From Rhabditoides inermis (taxonomy: Eukaryota; Nematoda; Chromadorea; Rhabditida; Rhabditidae), in the NCBI GenBank assembly GCA_963966185.1, contig CAWZYM010000193.1, forward strand, positions 32,501 through 96,500: DNA of 64,000 nucleotides, written 5' to 3'. Positions 25,601 to 37,626 of this stretch are shown one piece after another. A model generated the notes under the pieces. That model did no database searches. It saw nothing but the letters and a program-made list of their open reading frames with translations, and was not told the origin of the DNA. Both the position numbers and the translations under genes were made by a program. Every line of letters starts with the position of its first letter. Position 1 is the first letter of the stretch.

Positions 25601-28600
25601 TTATATTGGAAATGGGACTGATCACATTATCTGATCACACAAAATCTTTGTTGAGTTGAATCTCAATGATGTCAATAAGTCTCGCTTGGACAGCGAGAGT
25701 GAGAGATAGCACCCGGGACCGGGTGAGTCATTTCAAAATTGTGCAAACCCGGCTCGTTTTGCTCGATGGCGAGAACGGGGTTATATCTATGAACGCCAAA
25801 CATTCAATCTCGTGAAATGGTCCGGCGTGGATGGGTTATCGCATACGTCTCGCATCTTCGGATGAGAGACACCGCCCTTCGGGGCAACCGCCCTTCGGGG
25901 CACTCGCTCTTCGGAGCAACCGTCTTCGGACATTCTCCCATCCACACAAACTCGACTAATCACTTTCTTTTGCAGATTCAACTGTTTTTTTCAGTTGTTT
26001 GTGTCATTTTATTCCATTCCGTTGTTAAACGATCCATCAGTTTTTAAACGATCCATCAACGAATCTTGATCAGTTTTTTTTGAAACAAAAAAAGATCAAC
26101 TCACGACAATCGATGAATCGTGTATCTTTATTTTTTTTTTCGAAATATCACAATACACCACTTTTTATTTTAGGGAGGAGGGGGGGGGGAATTCCCTATA
26201 AACGTTATCGGCTGCTCAAACTTCGATTAACATTGTTTGTAATTTATTGTGACTTTGAAAGAAGTGGTAGCAATAAAAGCGATTATAAATATGCTTCGTT
26301 ATATTGGAAATGGGACTGATCACATTATCTGATCACACAAAATCTTTGTTGAGTTGAATCTCAATGATGTCAATAAGTCTCGCTTGGACAGCGAGAGTGA
26401 GAGATAGCACCCGGGACCGGGTGAGTCATTTCAAAATTGTGCAAACCCGGCTCGTTTTGCTCGATGGCGAGAACGGGGTTATATCTATGAACGCCAAACA
26501 TTCAATCTCGTGAAATGGTCCGGCGTGGATGGGTTATCGCATACGTCTCGCATCTTCGGATGAGAGACACCGCCCTTCGGGGCAACCGCCCTTCGGGGCA
26601 CTCGCTCTTCGGAGCAACCGTCTTCGGACAATCTCCCATCCACACAAACTCGACTAATCACTTTCTTTTGCAGATTCAACTGTTTTGTATCAGTTGTTTG
26701 TGTCATTTTATTCCATTCCGTTGTTAAACGATCCATCAGTTTTTAAACGATCCATCAACGAATCTTCATCAGTTTTTTTTTGAAACAAAAAAAAATCAAC
26801 TCACGACAATCGATGAATCGTGTATCTTTATTATTTTTTTCGAAATATCACATTACACCACTTTTTTATTTTAGGGAGGAGGGGGGGGGGGGAATTCTTT
26901 ATAAACGTTATCGGCTGCTCAAACTTCGATTAACATTGTTTGTAATTTATTGTGACTTTGAAAGAAGTGGTAGCAATGAAAGCGATTATAAATATGCTTC
27001 GTTATATTGGAAATGGGACTGATCACATTATCTGATCACACAAAATCTTTGTTGAGTTGAATCTCAATGATGTCAATAAGTCTCGCTTGGACAGCGAGAG
27101 TGAGAGATAGCACCCGGGACCGGGTGAGTCATTTCAAAATTGTGCAAACCCGGCTTGTTTTGCTCGATGGCGAGAACGGGGTTATATCTATGAACGCCAA
27201 ACATTCAATCTCGTGAAATGGTCCGGCGTGGATGGGTTATCGCATACGTCTCGCATCTTCGGATGAGAGACACCGCCCTTCGGGGCAACCGCCCTTCGGG
27301 GCACTCGCTCTTCGGAGCAACCGTCTTCGGACAATCTCCCATCCACACAAACTCGACTAATCATTTTCTTTTGCAGATTCAACTGTTTTGTATCAGTTGT
27401 TTGTGTCATTTTATTCCATTCCGTTGTTAAACGATCCATCAGTTTTTAAACGATCCATCAACGAATCTTCATCAGTTTTTTTTTTGAAACAAGAAAAGAT
27501 CAACTCACGACAATCGATGAATCGTGTATCTCTATTATTTTTTTTCGAAATATCACAATACACCACTTTTTTTTTTCTTTTAGGGGGGAGGGGGGGGGGA
27601 ATTCCCTATAAACGTTATCGGCTGCTCAAACTTCGATTAACATTGTTTGTAATTTATTGTGACTTTGAATGAAGTGGTAGCAATAAAAGCGATTATAAAT
27701 ATGCTTCGTTATATTGGAAATGGGACTGATCACATTATCTGATCACACAAAATCTTTGTTGAGTTGAATCTCAATGATGTCAATAAGTCTCGCTTGGACA
27801 GCGAGAGTGAGAGATAGCACCCGGGACCGGGTGAGTCATTTCAAAATTGTGCAAACCCGGCTCGTTTTGCTCGATGGCGAGAACGGGGTTATATCTATGA
27901 ACGCCAAACATTCAATCTCGTGAAATGGTCCGGCGTGGATGGGTTATCGCATACGTCTCGCATCTTCGGATGAGAGACACCGCCCTTCGGGGCAACCGCC
28001 CTTCGGGGCACTCGCTCTTCGGAGCAACCGTCTTCGGACATTCTCCCATCCACACAAACTCGACTAATCACTTTCTTTTGCAGATTCAACTGTTTTTTTC
28101 AGTTGTTTGTGTCATTTTATTCCATTCCGTTGTTAAACGATCCATCAGTTTTTAAACGATCCATCAACGAATCTTGATCAGTTTTTTTTGAAACAAAAAA
28201 AGATCAACTCACGACAATCGATGAATCGTGTATCTTTATTTTTTTTTTTTCGAAATATCACAATACACCACTTTTTTATTTTAGGGGGGAGGGGGAGGGA
28301 ATTCCCTATAAACGTTATCGGCTGCTCAAACTTCGATTAACATTGTTTGTAATTTATTGTGACTTTGAAAAAAGTGGTAGCAATGAAAGCGATTATAAAT
28401 ATGCTTCGTTATATTGGAAATGGGACTGATCACATTATCTGATCACACAAAATCTTTGTTGAGTTGAATCTCAATGATGTCAATAAGTCTCGCTTGGACA
28501 GCGAGAGTGAGAGATAGCACCCGGGACCGGGTGAGTCATTTCAAAATTGTGCAAACCCGGTTCGTTTTGCTCGATGGCGAGAACGGGGTTATATCTATGA

Positions 28601-31600
28601 ACGCCAAACATTCAATCTCGTGAAATGGTCCGGCGTGGATGGGTTATCGCATACGTCTCGCATCTTCGGATGAGAGACACCGCCCTTCGGGGCAACCGCC
28701 CTTCGGGGCACTCGCTCTTCGGAGCAACCGTCTTCGGACAATCTCCCATCCACACAAACTCGACTAATCACTTTCTTTTGCAGATTCAACTGTTTTGTAT
28801 CAGTTGTTTGTGTCATTTTATTCAACTTCCGTTGTTAAACGATCCATCAGTTTTTAAACGATCCATCAACGAATCTTCATCAGTTTTTTTTTAAACAAGG
28901 AAAGATCAACTCACGACATTCGATGAATCGTGTATCTTTATTATTTTTTTCGAAATATCACAATACACCACTTTTTTTTCTTTTAGGGGGGAGGGGGGGG
29001 GAATTCCCTATAAACGTTATCGGCTGCTCAAACTTCGATTAACATTGTTTGTAATTTATTGTGACTTTGAAAGAAGTGGTAGCAATGAAAGCGATTATAA
29101 ATATGCTTCGTTATATTGGAAATGGGACTGATCACATTATCTGATCACACAAAATCTTTGTTGAGTTGAATCTCAATGATGTCAATAAGTCTCGCTTGGA
29201 CAGCGAGAGTGAGAGATAGCACCCGGGACCGGGTGAGTCATTTCAAAATTGTGCAAACCCGGTTCGTTTTGCTCGATGGCGAGAACGGGGTTATATCTAT
29301 GAACGCCAAACATTCAATCTCGTGAAATGGTCCGGCGTGGATGGGTTATCGCATACGTCTCGCATCTTCGGATGAGAGACACCGCCCTTCGGGGCAACCG
29401 CCCTTCGGGGCACTCGCTCTTCGGAGCAACCGTCTTCGGACAATCTCCCATCCACACAAACTCGACTAATCACTTTCTTTTGCAGATTCAACTGTTTTGT
29501 ATCAGTTGTTTGTGTCATTTTATTCCATTCCGTTGTTAAACGATCCATCAGTTTTTAAACGATCCATCAACGAATCTTCATCAGTTTTTTTTGAAACAAA
29601 AAAAAATCAACTCACGACAATCGATGAATCGTGTATCTTTATTATTTTTTTTCGAAATATCACATTACACCACTTTTTTATTTTAGGGAGGAGGGGGGGG
29701 GGAATTCTTTATAAACGTTATCGGCTGCTCAAACTTCGATTAACATTGTTTGTAATTTATTGTGACTTTGAAAGAAGTGGTAGCAATGAAAGCGATTATA
29801 AATATGCTTCGTTATATTGGAAATGGGACTGATCACATTATCTGATCACACAAAATCTTTGTTGAGTTGAATCTCAATGATGTCAATAAGTCTCGCTTGG
29901 ACAGCGAGAGTGAGAGATAGCACCCGGGACCGGGTGAGTCATTTCAAAATTGTGCAAACCCGGCTCGTTTTGCTCGATGGCGAGAACGGGGTTATATCTA
30001 TGAACGCCAAACATTCAATCTCGTGAAATGGTCCGGCGTGGATGGGTTATCGCATACGTCTCGCATCTTCGGATGAGAGACACCGCCCTTCGGGGCAACC
30101 GCCCTTCGGGGCACTCGCTCTTCGGAGCAACCGTCTTCGGACAATCTCCCATCCACACAAACTCGACTAATCACTTTCTTTTGCAGATTCAACTGTTTTG
30201 TATCAGTTGTTTGTGTCATTTTATTCCATTCCGTTGTTAAACGATCCATCAGTTTTTAAACGATCCATCAACGAATCTTCATCAGTTTTTTTAAAACAAA
30301 AAAAGATCAACTCACGACAATCGATGAATCGTGTATCTCTATTATTTTTTTTCGAAATATCACAATACACCACTTTTTTATTTTAGGGGGGAGGGGGAGG
30401 GAATTCCCTATAAACGTTATCGGCTGCTCAAACTTCGATTAACATTGTTTGTAATTTATTGTGACTTTGAAAAAAGTGGTAGCAATGAAAGCGATTATAA
30501 ATATGCTTCGTTATATTGGAAATGGGACTGATCACATTATCTGATCACACAAAATCTTTGTTGAGTTGAATCTCAATGATGTCAATAAGTCTCGCTTGGA
30601 CAGCGAGAGTGAGAGATAGCACCCGGGACCGGGTGAGTCATTTCAAAATTGTGCAAACCCGGTTCGTTTTGCTCGATGGCGAGAACGGGGTTATATCTAT
30701 GAACGCCAAACATTCAATCTCGTGAAATGGTCCGGCGTGGATGGGTTATCGCATACGTCTCGCATCTTCGGATGAGAGACACCGCCCTTCGGGGCAACCG
30801 CCCTTCGGGGCACTCGCTCTTCGGAGCAACCGTCTTCGGACAATCTCCCATCCACACAAACTCGACTAATCACTTTCTTTTGCAGATTCAACTGTTTTGT
30901 ATCAGTTGTTTGTGTCATTTTATTCAACTTCCGTTGTTAAACGATCCATCAGTTTTTAAACGATCCATCAACGAATCTTCATCAGTTTTTTTTTAAACAA
31001 GGAAAGATCAACTCACGACATTCGATGAATCGTGTATCTTTATTATTTTTTTCGAAATATCACAATACACCACTTTTTTTTTCTTTTAGGGGGGAGGGGG
31101 GGGGGGGGGGAATTCCCTATAAACGTTATCGGCTGCTCAAACTTCGATTAACATTGTTTGTAATTTATTGTGACTTTGAAAGAAGTGGTAGCAATGAAAG
31201 CGATTATAAATATGCTTCGTTATATTGGAAATGGGACTGATCACATTATCTGATCACACAAAATCTTTGTTGAGTTGAATCTCAATGATGTCAATAAGTC
31301 TCGCTTGGACAGCGAGAGTGAGAGATAGCACCCGGGACCGGGTGAGTCATTTCAAAATTGTGCAAACCCGGTTCGTTTTGCTCGATGGCGAGAACGGGGT
31401 TATATCTATGAACGCCAAACATTCAATCTCGTGAAATGGTCCGGCGTGGATGGGTTATCGCATACGTCTCGCATCTTCGGATGAGAGACACCGCCCTTCG
31501 GGGCAACCGCCCTTCGGGGCACTCGCTCTTCGGAGCAACCGTCTTCGGACAATCTCCCATCCACACAAACTCGACTAATCACTTTCTTTTGCAGATTCAA

Positions 31601-34600
31601 CTGTTTTGTATCAGTTGTTTGTGTCATTTTATTCCATTCCGTTGTTAAACGATCCATCAGTTTTTAAACGATCCATCAACGAATCTTCATCAGTTTTTTT
31701 TTGAAACAAAAAAAAATCAACTCACGACAATCGATGAATCGTGTATCTTTATTATTTTTTTCGAAATATCACATTACACCACTTTTTTATTTTAGGGAGG
31801 AGGGGGGGGGGGAATTCTTTATAAACGTTATCGGCTGCTCAAACTTCGATTAACATTGTTTGTAATTTATTGTGACTTTGAAAGAAGTGGTAGCAATGAA
31901 AGCGATTATAAATATGCTTCGTTATATTGGAAATGGGACTGATCACATTATCTGATCACACAAAATCTTTGTTGAGTTGAATCTCAATGATGTCAATAAG
32001 TCTCGCTTGGACAGCGAGAGTGAGAGATAGCACCCGGGACCGGGTGAGTCATTTCAAAATTGTGCAAACCCGGCTTGTTTTGCTCGATGGCGAGAACGGG
32101 GTTATATCTATGAACGCCAAACATTCAATCTCGTGAAATGGTCCGGCGTGGATGGGTTATCGCATACGTCTCGCATCTTCGGATGAGAGACACCGCCCTT
32201 CGGGGCAACCGCCCTTCGGGGCACTCGCTCTTCGGAGCAACCGTCTTCGGACATTCTCCCATCCACACAAACTCGACTAATCACTTTCTTTTGCAGATTC
32301 AACTGTTTTTTTCAGTTGTTTGTGTCATTTTATTCCATTCCGTTGTTAAACGATCCATCAGTTTTTAAACGATCCATCAACGAATCTTGATCAGTTTTTT
32401 TTGAAACAAAAAAAGATAAACTCACGACAATCGATGAATCGTGTATCTTTATTTTTTTCTCGAAATATCACAATACACCACTTTTTATTTTAGGGAGGAG
32501 GGGGGGGGGGAATTCCCTATAAACGTTATCGGCTGCTCAAACTTCGATTAACATTGTTTGTAATTTATTGTGACTTTGAAAGAAGTGGTAGCAATAAAAG
32601 CGATTATAAATATGCTTCGTTATATTGGAAATGGGACTGATCACATTATCTGATCACACAAAATCTTTGTTGAGTTGAATCTCAATGATGTCAATAAGTC
32701 TCGCTTGGACAGCGAGAGTGAGAGATAGCACCCGGGACCGGGTGAGTCATTTCAAAATTGTGCAAACCCGGCTCGTTTTGCTCGATGGCGAGAACGGGGT
32801 TATATCTATGAACGCCAAACATTCAATCTCGTGAAATGGTCCGGCGTGGATGGGTTATCGCATACGTCTCGCATCTTCGGATGAGAGACACCGCCCTTCG
32901 GGGCAACCGCCCTTCGGGGCACTCGCTCTTCGGAGCAACCGTCTTCGGACATTCTCCCATCCACACAAACTCGACTAATCACTTTCTTTTGCAGATTCAA
33001 CTGTTTTGTATCAGTTGTTTGTGTCATTTTATTCCATTCCGTTGTTAAACGATCCATCAGTTTTTAAACGATCCATCAACGAATCTTGATCAGTTTTTTT
33101 TTGAAACAAAAAAAGATCAACTCACGACAATCGATGAATCGTGTATCTCTATTATTTTTTTTCGAAATATCACAATACACCACTTTTTTATTTTAGGGGG
33201 GAGGGGGGGGGGGGAATTCCCTATAAACGTTATCGGCTGCTCAAACTTCGATTAACATTGTTTGTAATTTATTGTGACTTTGAAAGAAGTGATAGCAATG
33301 AAAGCGATTATAAATATGTTTTGTTATTATGGAAATGGGACTGATCACATTATCTGATCACACAAAATCTTTGTTGAGTTGAATCTCAATGATGTCAATA
33401 AGTCTCGCTTGGACAGCGAGAGTGAGAGATAGCACCCGGGACCGGGTGAGTCATTTCAAAATTGTGCAAACCCGGCTCGTTTTGCTCGATGGTGAGAACG
33501 GGGTTATATCTATGAACGCCAAACATTCAATCTCGTGAAATGGTCCGGCGTGGATGGGTTATCGCATACGTCTCGCATCTTCGGATGAGAGACACCGCCC
33601 TTCGGGGCAACCGCCCTTCGGGGCACTCGCTCTTCGGAGCAACCGTCTTCGGACATTCTCCCATCCACACAAACTCGACTAATCACTTTCTTTTGCAGAT
33701 TCAACTGTTTTTTTCAGTTGTTTGTGTCATTTTATTCCATTCCGTTGTTAAACGATCCATCAGTTTTTAAACGATCCATCAACGAATCTTGATCAGTTTT
33801 TTTTTGAAACAAAAAAAGATCAACTCACGACAATCGATGAATCGTGTATCTTTATTTTTTTTTCGAAATATCACAATACACCACTTTTTATTTTAGGGAG
33901 GAGGGGGGGGGGGAATTCCCTATAAACGTTATCGGCTGCTCAAACTTCGATTAACATTGTTTGTAATTTATTGTGACTTTGAAAGAAGTGGTAGCAATAA
34001 AAGCGATTATAAATATGCTTCGTTATATTGGAAATGGGACTGATCACATTATCTGATCACACAAAATCTTTGTTGAGTTGAATCTCAATGATGTCAATAA
34101 GTCTCGCTTGGACAGCGAGAGTGAGAGATAGCACCCGGGACCGGGTGAGTCATTTCAAAATTGTGCAAACCCGGCTCGTTTTGCTCGATGGCGAGAACGG
34201 GGTTATATCTATGAACGCCAAACATTCAATCTCGTGAAATGGTCCGGCGTGGATGGGTTATCGCATACGTCTCGCATCTTCGGATGAGAGACACCGCCCT
34301 TCGGGGCAACCGCCCTTCGGGGCACTCGCTCTTCGGAGCAACCGTCTTCGGACATTCTCCCATCCACACAAACTCGACTAATCACTTTCTTTTGCAGATT
34401 CAACTGTTTTTTTCAGTTGTTTGTGTCATTTTATTCCATTCCGTTGTTAAACGATCCATCAGTTTTTAAACGATCCATCAACGAATCTTGATCAGTTTTT
34501 TTTTGAAACAAAAAAAGATCAACTCACGACAATCGATGAATCGTGTATCTTTATTTTTTTTTCGAAATATCACAATACACCACTTTTTATTTTAGGGGGG

Positions 34601-37163
34601 AGGGGGGGGGGGGAATTCCCTATAAACGTTATCGGCTGCTCAAACTTCGATTAACATTGTTTGTAATTTATTGTGACTTTGAAAGAAGTGATAGCAATGA
34701 AAGCGATTATAAATATGTTTTGTTATTATGGAAATGGGACTGATCACATTATCTGATCACACAAAATCTTTGTTGAGTTGAATCTCAATGATGTCAATAA
34801 GTCTCGCTTGGACAGCGAGAGTGAGAGATAGCACCCGGGACCGGGTGAGTCATTTCAAAATTGTGCAAACCCGGCTCGTTTTGCTCGATGGTGAGAACGG
34901 GGTTATATCTATGAACGCCAAACATTCAATCTCGTGAAATGGTCCGGCGTGGATGGGTTATCGCATACGTCTCGCATCTTCGGATGAGAGACACCGCCCT
35001 TCGGGGCAACCGCCCTTCGGGGCACTCGCTCTTCGGAGCAACCGTCTTCGGACATTCTCCCATCCACACAAACTCGACTAATCACTTTCTTTTGCAGATT
35101 CAACTGTTTTTTTTCAGTTGTTTGTGTCATTTTATTCCATTCCGTTGTTAAACGATCCATCAGTTTTTAAACGATCCATCAACGAATCTTGATCAGTTTT
35201 TTTTTGAAACAAAAAAAGATCAACTCACGACAATCGATGAATCGTGTATCTTTATTTTTTTTTCGAAATATCACAATACACCACTTTTTATTTTAGGGAG
35301 GAGGGGGGGGGGGGGGGGAATTCCCTATAAACGTTATCGGCTGCTCAAACTTCGATTAACATTGTTTGTAATTTATTGTGACTTTGAAAGAAGTGGTAGC
35401 AATAAAAGCGATTATAAATATGCTTCGTTATATTGGAAATGGGACTGATCACATTATCTGATCACACAAAATCTTTGTTGAGTTGAATCTCAATGATGTC
35501 AATAAGTCTCGCTTGGACAGCGAGAGTGAGAGATAGCACCCGGGACCGGGTGAGTCATTTCAAAATTGTGCAAACCCGGCTCGTTTTGCTCGATGGCGAG
35601 AACGGGGTTATATCTATGAACGCCAAACATTCAATCTCGTGAAATGGTCCGGCGTGGATGGGTTATCGCATACGTCTCGCATCTTCGGATGAGAGACACC
35701 GCCCTTCGGGGCAACCGCCCTTCGGGGCACTCGCTCTTCGGAGCAACCGTCTTCGGACATTCTCCCATCCACACAAACTCGACTAATCACTTTCTTTTGC
35801 AGATTCAACTGTTTTTTTCAGTTGTTTGTGTCATTTTATTCCATTCCGTTGTTAAACGATCCATCAGTTTTTAAACGATCCATCAACGAATCTTGATCAG
35901 TTTTTTTTGAAACAAAAAAAGATCAACTCACGACAATCGATGAATCGTGTATCTTTATTATTTTTTTTCGAAATATCACAATACACCACTTTTTATTTTA
36001 GGGGGGAGGGGGGGGGAATTCCCTATAAACGTTATCGGCTGCTCAAACTTCGATTAACATTGTTTGTAATTTATTGTGACTTTGAAAGAAGTGGTAGCAA
36101 TAAAAGCGATTATAAATATGCTTCGTTATATTGGAAATGGGACTGATCACATTATCTGATCACACAAAATCTTTGTTGAGTTGAATCTCAATGATGTCAA
36201 TAAGTCTCGCTTGGACAGCGAGAGTGAGAGATAGCACCCGGGACCGGGTGAGTCATTTCAAAATTGTGCAAACCCGGCTCGTTTTGCTCGATGGCGAGAA
36301 CGGGGTTATATCTATGAACGCCAAACATTCAATCTCGTGAAATGGTCCGGCGTGGATGGGTTATCGCATACGTCTCGCATCTTCGGATGAGAGACACCGC
36401 CCTTCGGGGCAACCGCCCTTCGGGGCACTCGCTCTTCGGAGCAACCGTCTTCGGACATTCTCCCATCCACACAAACTCGACTAATCACTTTCTTTTGCAG
36501 ATTCAACTGTTTTTTTCAGTTGTTTGTGTCATTTTATTCCATTCCGTTGTTAAACGATCCATCAGTTTTTAAACGATCCATCAACGAATCTTGATCAGTT
36601 TTTTTTTGAAACAAAAAAAGATCAACTCACGACAATCGATGAATCGTGTATCTTTATTTTTTTTTCGAAATATCACAATACACCACTTTTTATTTTAGGG
36701 GGGAGGGGGGGGGAATTCCCTATAAACGTTATCGGCTGCTCAAACTTCGATTAACATTGTTTGTAATTTATTGTGACTTTGAAAGAAGTGGTAGCAATAA
36801 AAGCGATTATAAATATGCTTCGTTATATTGGAAATGGGACTGATCACATTATCTGATCACACAAAATCTTTGTTGAGTTGAATCTCAATGATGTCAATAA
36901 GTCTCGCTTGGACAGCGAGAGTGAGAGATAGCACCCGGGACCGGGTGAGTCATTTCAAAATTGTGCAAACCCGGCTCGTTTTGCTCGATGGCGAGAACGG
37001 GGTTATATCTATGAACGCCAAACACTCAATCTCGTGAAATGGTCCGGCGTGGATGGGTTATCATGCAAGTCTCGAATCTTCGGATAAGAGACACCGCCCT
37101 TCGGGGCACTCGCTCTTCGGAGCAACCGTCTTCGGACAATCTCCCATCCACACAAACTCGACC

Positions 37164-37365
37164 TTTTTTTTGCACAATCAGTTATTTCGTACAGTAGACT
37201 CATCGCTTTTTTCAATTTTTGTTAGTTGTTACACGTGTACATACTTCACATCACAAATTTATTCAATAAGGCGGTTTACATTATAAATTCACTTTAAAAG
37301 CAGGCGGACAAGTGTCAAAATCACATTTCTTCTCGTTCTTATTTCCCCAATCCCTTTGTGTTCAG
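37164..37365 (+). promoter_or_regulatory. Spacer and likely promoter of the small secreted-peptide gene
   Basis: This 200-bp stretch separates the truncated satellite edge from the start codon at 37,366. It holds an E-box-like ACACGTGT near 37,231 and an A/T-rich TTATAAATTC near 37,280. It ends in a pyrimidine-rich tract with a perfect acceptor, CCCTTTGTGTTCAG, directly abutting the ATG. That acceptor could be a spliced-leader trans-splice site, which is common in nematodes, or the end of an intron from an upstream exon I cannot see. Confidence 0.4.
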
Positions 37366-37599
37366 ATGAAGTTGCTGTTCATCCTTCTCGCTGTCTGTGC
37401 TCTCCTTTGCGAGGCTACGCAGCCACTCGGTCGGCCCAACCACCGACCCGGTCGGTTCTACAAACACCGGATGTCGAGCGAGGAAGCGAGAGAAGCACTC
37501 CGCGAAGAGCAGCGCAAATTCCTCGCTGAGCAAGAACGAAGGAGGAGGGAGGAGGAGGAAAGGCATCCCGGAAATGGGATTCGCTTCCCTATTGGATAA
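37366..37599 (+). CDS. Small secreted charged peptide (77 aa), unknown function
   Basis: A single open exon encodes 77 residues. Residues 1-17 or so are a clean signal peptide (MKLLFILLAVCALLCEA). The mature part is about 60 residues: a Pro/Arg/His-rich start (QPLGRPNHRPGRF), a strongly charged Glu/Arg/Lys region predicted helical (about residues 37-67), and a hydrophobic ending (GIRFPIG). No cysteines remain after the signal peptide. The start is chosen because TTTGTGTTCAG lies immediately before the ATG and the signal peptide follows. AATAAA at 37,621-37,626 is 22 nt past the stop, so the gene looks complete. I do not recognise a family; the C-terminal RFPIG is not an RFamide signal. Confidence 0.75.
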   Translation: MKLLFILLAVCALLCEATQPLGRPNHRPGRFYKHRMSSEEAREALREEQRKFLAEQERRRREEEERHPGNGIRFPIG

Positions 37600-37620
37600 C
37601 CTGACGTTGAGTCGATGTCG

Positions 37621-37626
37621 AATAAA
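37621..37626 (+). terminator. Polyadenylation signal AATAAA of the small secreted-peptide gene
   Basis: AATAAA lies 22 nt downstream of the TAA stop at 37,597-37,599, a normal distance for a compact nematode 3' UTR. Confidence 0.7.

Larger units (their letters stand above)
14247..37163. repeat. Satellite block 3, about 33 units of ~700 bp
   Basis: The block-3 repeat marker GGTCCGGCGTGG recurs about 33 times from 14,413 to 37,042, at spacings of roughly 668-709 bp. One spacing (22,002 to 23,047) is lengthened by an inserted element. Each unit contains, in order: a donor-like CCGGGTGAGTCATTTC; a stem from CTCG..CGAG; a row of TTCG-loop stems; an acceptor-like TTTCTTTTGCAG; doubled CGATCCATCA; a poly-T tract; an A-rich tract; a poly-T/TTTCGAAATATCAC segment; a poly-G tract followed by GAATTCCC; and CTCGCTTGGACAGCGAG. 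Shared variants show higher-order periodicity of two or three units. The block stops in the middle of a unit at about 37,163. Confidence 0.97.

Noticed and set aside
14247..37163. Regular repeat array as a possible CRISPR locus
   Set aside because: Units are about 700 bp and nearly identical throughout, with no short-repeat/unique-spacer pattern, and the DNA is eukaryotic.
2686..37290. Recurrent 60-99-codon open frames on both strands of every satellite unit
   Set aside because: They overlap each other on opposite strands, shift or break with each indel, cover the hairpin row, and show no codon-level conservation beyond DNA identity. They are by-products of the repeat.
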